This document shows, one piece after another, positions 61,213 through 64,000 of a DNA stretch of 64,000 nucleotides. The position numbers were made by a program, and so were the translations under genes. The stretch is from Flavobacterium sp. ENC. GTDB lineage: Bacteria > Bacteroidota > Bacteroidia > Flavobacteriales > Flavobacteriaceae. The notes beneath the pieces were generated by a model, which was not told the DNA's origin, ran no database searches, and saw only the letters and a program-made list of their open reading frames with translations. The stretch's first letter is position 1; the number at the start of each line of letters is the position of its first letter. The DNA lies in assembly GCF_020991415.1 (NCBI RefSeq), contig NZ_JAJMOY010000001.1:868001-932000 (forward strand). The letters run 5' to 3'.

Positions 61213-61905
61213 TTATGCTAGTGAAAATTCGACAGCTTTCTTTGCATGAATGGCAGCAGTGTTAAATAATTCAGCGTCAGTGTATTCATTGGTGATTAAT
61301 AATTCAATTTCCGTACAGCCCAAGATTATTCCCTCGGCCCCTTTGTGAATTAAATCAGTGATTATTTCTAAAAAGATATTTCGGGAATCCACGTTTATGA
61401 TTCCTTTTACTAATTCTTCATATATAATTTGGTGTATATCGGCTCTTTGTTTTTCGTTTGGAATTATGGTTTCGATGTTGTGTTTTTCGAGTAAACGAAG
61501 TTTAAAAAAATCCTGTTCCATAGTAAATGATGTGCCTAGCAGACCTATTTTTTTTATATTTTTCTCCTGAATCTTTTCGGCCGTGGCATAAACAATATGA
61601 ACTAAAGGAATGGATACGCTTTTTTCTATGGCATCAGCTACTTTATGCATCGTGTTGGTACATAAAACAATAAAATCGGCACCGCCTTTTTCGAGTTTTT
61701 GTGCCGCTTCAATCATCAACTCTGCTAATTTCTCCCAGTTTCCTTCTTTTTGCAATACTGCAATTTCATTAAAATCTACAGAATACAAAAGCGATTTTCC
61801 GGAATGGACACCACCCAGTTTTTCCTGAATGGTCCGGTTTATGATCTGATAATATAAAGAGGAGCTTTCCCAGGACATACCTCCAATTAAGCCAATTGTT
61901 TTCAT
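61213..61905 (-). CDS. Aspartate/glutamate racemase family protein
   Basis: A 230-residue cofactor-independent amino-acid racemase. Two catalytic cysteines are visible: VLCTNTMHK (~82-90) and ILGCTEIELL (~193-202). The N-terminus IGLIGGMSWESSSLYYQ is the signature of the YgeA/aspartate racemase branch. It interconverts L and D forms of aspartate, glutamate or a related acid; the exact substrate is open. ATG 61905 is preferred to the GTG at 61911. It lies 17 bases before nhaA on the same strand. Confidence 0.88.
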   Translation of the reverse strand: MKTIGLIGGMSWESSSLYYQIINRTIQEKLGGVHSGKSLLYSVDFNEIAVLQKEGNWEKLAELMIEAAQKLEKGGADFIVLCTNTMHKVADAIEKSVSIPLVHIVYATAEKIQEKNIKKIGLLGTSFTMEQDFFKLRLLEKHNIETIIPNEKQRADIHQIIYEELVKGIINVDSRNIFLEIITDLIHKGAEGIILGCTEIELLITNEYTDAELFNTAAIHAKKAVEFSLA

Positions 61906-62008
61906 AGTCACTTTTATGCGAATTTACGCATTTTTTAGGGAATTAATTTTGTCAAAATAATAAACGGCAATTTTTTTGTTACTTTGTTTTCCTATAAAGT
62001 TTTAATAT

Positions 62009-62959
62009 ATGAGCGCAAAAATTCTACATATCGACAGTAATAATCCCATTCTTTGGAACCAGCTGGAAGAAGCCGGTTTTGAAAATCATTCTGATTTTAA
62101 ATCTTCGAAAGAAGAAATCGAAACTAAAATTCACGAGTATAACGGAATCGTAATTCGAAGCCGTTTTAAAATCGATAAAACTTTTCTCGATAAGGCACCC
62201 AACTTACAGTTTATTGCCAGAGTGGGCGCGGGTTTGGAAAGTATTGATTGCGACTATGCCGAAAGCAAAGGAGTACATCTGATCGCAGCGCCGGAAGGTA
62301 ATCGCAACGCTGTTGCAGAACATACGCTGGGCGTAATTCTGTCTTTATTCAATAACTTGAATCAGGCCGATTCGGAAATAAAAGCCGGACACTGGAACAG
62401 GGAAAGCAATCGCGGACATGAACTCGACGGCAAAACCGTGGGTATTATTGGTTATGGAAACATGGGAAAAGCGTTTGCCAAAAAACTCCGGGGATTTGAA
62501 GTTAATGTGCTGTGTTATGATATTCTGGAAAATGTCGGGGATGAAAATGCGACACAGGTTTCCCTGCAGGAATTACAGCATAAAGCAGATGTTCTGAGTT
62601 TGCACCTTCCGTGGACTCCGGAAACCGATAAAATGGTAAATACTGATTTTATAAATGCTTTTGCAAAACCCTTCTGGATTATAAATACTTCCCGCGGTAA
62701 AAATATTGTGACGGCAGATTTAGTAAAAGGCATGAAAGCTAAAAAAGTCCTTGGAGCAGGTTTAGACGTTCTGGAATATGAAAAGTTATCTTTTGAAACC
62801 CTTTTTCAGGATAATAATACACCTGAAGCTTTCCAGTATCTACTGGAATCTAAAAACGTTTTGTTAACACCTCATATCGCCGGATGGACATTTGAGAGCC
62901 ATGAGCGGCTGGCACAAGTTATTGTCGACAAAATAAAGGCCGTTTACGATATTAATTAA
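62009..62959 (+). CDS. D-isomer-specific 2-hydroxyacid dehydrogenase (SerA-like)
   Basis: A 316-residue NAD-dependent dehydrogenase. The NAD-binding Rossmann motif is GIIGYGNMGKAFAKKL (~148-163). Catalytic residues lie in NTSRGKNIV (Arg region), VLEYEKL (Glu region) and LTPHIAGWTFESH (His). The signature matches D-3-phosphoglycerate dehydrogenase-like enzymes of serine synthesis, but no ACT domain is present, and related reductases cannot be excluded. It is divergent from the racemase gene with 103 bases between. TTACTTTG before the start is close to a -7 box. Confidence 0.87.
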   Translation: MSAKILHIDSNNPILWNQLEEAGFENHSDFKSSKEEIETKIHEYNGIVIRSRFKIDKTFLDKAPNLQFIARVGAGLESIDCDYAESKGVHLIAAPEGNRNAVAEHTLGVILSLFNNLNQADSEIKAGHWNRESNRGHELDGKTVGIIGYGNMGKAFAKKLRGFEVNVLCYDILENVGDENATQVSLQELQHKADVLSLHLPWTPETDKMVNTDFINAFAKPFWIINTSRGKNIVTADLVKGMKAKKVLGAGLDVLEYEKLSFETLFQDNNTPEAFQYLLESKNVLLTPHIAGWTFESHERLAQVIVDKIKAVYDIN

Positions 62960-63149
62960 CTTTAAATTTAGATTTAAATAACGAGCGTTTTCTTCTAAAA
63001 ATTCGTCTCATAATTAGTTTTATTAGGTAATTTTTAATAATATTGTTTCTGATTTTTGAAGAATTAATCTAAATAAGGTGGTCTTTGAAGATTAGGGAGT
63101 AACCGAAAATCCTTAAGAGTAGGAATTAACTTAATTAATATTATTTATT

Positions 63150-63533
63150 ATGATTGAATGGTACAAAAAAGTAGTTTTTGAAAATTATGCAAATTTTGAA
63201 GGCAGAGCGAGAAGAAAAGAATACTGGATGTTCTTTTTGGCAAATATTATTATAAGTTTTGTATTAGGTTTTGTGCTAGGTTTAGTTTTTGCATTAATCT
63301 CGCCTAGTCTGGCTCCTTTAGTAAATATTTACAGTTTAGCAGTTCTTGTTCCTTCGATAGCAGTTGCAATCAGAAGAATGCATGATATTGGCAAAAGCGG
63401 CTGGTACATTCTTATCCCTATTTATAATATTATCTTGTTAGCTACTGAGGGAGATAAAGGAACGAATGAATATGGTCCTGATCCTAAAAGTAATATTGAC
63501 TCTATTGATGAAATAGGAAAAGCTGAACTATAA
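63150..63533 (+). CDS. DUF805 family membrane protein
   Basis: A 127-residue protein of the DUF805 family, with three to four transmembrane helices after the conserved opening NFEGRARRKEYWMFFLANI (~13-31) and the later IAVAIRRMHDIGKSGWYILI-type signature (quoted as RRMHDIGKSGWY). The family is widespread and of unknown function. It is followed 22 bases later by the TM2 protein, so the two are probably co-expressed. Its 190-base upstream region has a possible structured leader. Confidence 0.87.
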   Translation: MIEWYKKVVFENYANFEGRARRKEYWMFFLANIIISFVLGFVLGLVFALISPSLAPLVNIYSLAVLVPSIAVAIRRMHDIGKSGWYILIPIYNIILLATEGDKGTNEYGPDPKSNIDSIDEIGKAEL

Positions 63534-63555
63534 TAATCATTAAAAGAAATATAAC

Positions 63556-63834
63556 ATGGAAGAGACAAAACCAGAATCATGGAATACCCCGCCAACTGTA
63601 AGACAGGAAAATAAAAAAGTCCTTGCAGGAGTTTTAGGTATAATTTTTGGATATCTAGGAATTCACAAATTCGTTTTGGGTTACACTCAGGAAGGAATAA
63701 TCCAACTTGTTTTAAGTATTGTAACCTGTGGTATTGCAGGAATAATTGGTTTCGTAGAAGGAATCATTTACCTTACAAAATCAGACGAAGATTTTTACCA
63801 GACGTATCAGGTTGGTAAAAAAGGCTGGTTCTAA
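63556..63834 (+). CDS. TM2-domain membrane protein
   Basis: A 92-residue protein with two transmembrane helices that form the TM2 domain: GYLGIHKFVLGYTQEG, then LVLSIVTCGIAGIIGFVEG. The GxxGxHxFYxG-like signature reads GYLGIHKFVLG. An N-terminal ~20-residue polar tail precedes it. Function unknown. It follows the DUF805 gene and ends at two consecutive terminators. Confidence 0.87.
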   Translation: MEETKPESWNTPPTVRQENKKVLAGVLGIIFGYLGIHKFVLGYTQEGIIQLVLSIVTCGIAGIIGFVEGIIYLTKSDEDFYQTYQVGKKGWF

Positions 63835-63842
63835 ACATATAA

Positions 63843-63866
63843 GTCCCATGTTAAATGGGATTTTTT
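63843..63866 (+). terminator. First terminator after the TM2 gene
   Basis: TCCCAT pairs with ATGGGA over a small loop and is followed by six T residues. Confidence 0.75.
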
Positions 63867-63869
63867 AAT

Positions 63870-63910
63870 AAATACAAGTTCTTTCAAATGAGGGAACTTG
63901 TATTTTTTTT
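63870..63910 (+). terminator. Second terminator after the TM2 gene
   Basis: AATACAAGTTC pairs with GAACTTGTATT around a 16-base loop and is followed by TTTTTT. A double terminator here insulates the next transcription unit. No gene is seen from 63911 to the window end; a bare ATG at 63998 could be the start of one running off the edge. Confidence 0.78.
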
Positions 63911-64000
63911 GTTCAGAAAGAACATTTTATGCATAACAGCAGTAAGCAAGGAGTCACTGAAAATCCGGAAGTACAGGGAAATTAAAAGACATAGATTATG

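Overview
The window reads as a chromosomal segment of a Bacteroidota bacterium, most likely Flavobacterium or a close relative. The evidence is A+T-rich DNA, a gliding-motility lipoprotein (GldH) between RicT and PBP1A, a secreted M4 protease with a type IX secretion (T9SS) sorting domain, and several promoter-like boxes matching the Bacteroidota -7 element TAnnTTTG. No rRNA, tRNA, prophage or CRISPR array was seen.

Layout. 1-5650: thioredoxin-like protein, lycopene cyclase, bacilliredoxin, tRNA U34 hydroxylase TrhO with an extra C-terminal domain, then a lone IS200-type Y1 transposase followed by five tandem ~142-bp double-hairpin units. 5650-8780: a tight minus-strand trio of two ankyrin-repeat proteins and a lipoprotein. 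9220-13430: RicT-GldH-PBP1A. 13490-14040: five-copy repeat array. 14180-20300: CoA-transferase pair, beta-barrel protein, phosphatase, M4 protease. 20380-32140: Pol IV, PAS protein, fumarase, lipoproteins, FKBP isomerase, SpmA/B-like membrane protein, exonuclease, MGMT, LysR regulator opposite a rhodanese. 32170-41480: M28 peptidase operon, short SSB, DUF2461, small Cys/Lys protein, ferritin, CAT-like and HAD enzymes. 41800-45950: EamA transporter, acyltransferase, MetG. 45950-46800: a gene-free mosaic of palindromic repeats. 46800-64000: CDGSH, secreted DinB-like protein, membrane protein plus patatin, DUF4375-like protein, SerS, Lgt, TPR protein, DUF4286, RsmA, MgtE, ProC, NhaA, Asp/Glu racemase, 2-hydroxyacid dehydrogenase, DUF805 and TM2 proteins.

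Most genes are housekeeping (translation, envelope, central metabolism, redox and repair). The accessory signal is concentrated in the intergenic DNA: at least six families of short palindromic or tandem repeats occupy nearly every long gene-free stretch. The strongest candidate for an unusual system is the Y1 transposase with its adjacent array of paired hairpins whose cores are reverse complements of each other, which has the architecture of a REP/BIME element and its domesticated transposase (RAYT). Secondary candidates are the TrhO fusion, the ankyrin/lipoprotein operon, the membrane protein-patatin pair and the Cys/Lys-rich mini-protein beside ferritin.

All gene functions come from reading motifs by eye; no database search was run. 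Where an upstream-extended frame exists, the start was moved to the ATG best supported by the signal peptide, family start or context.
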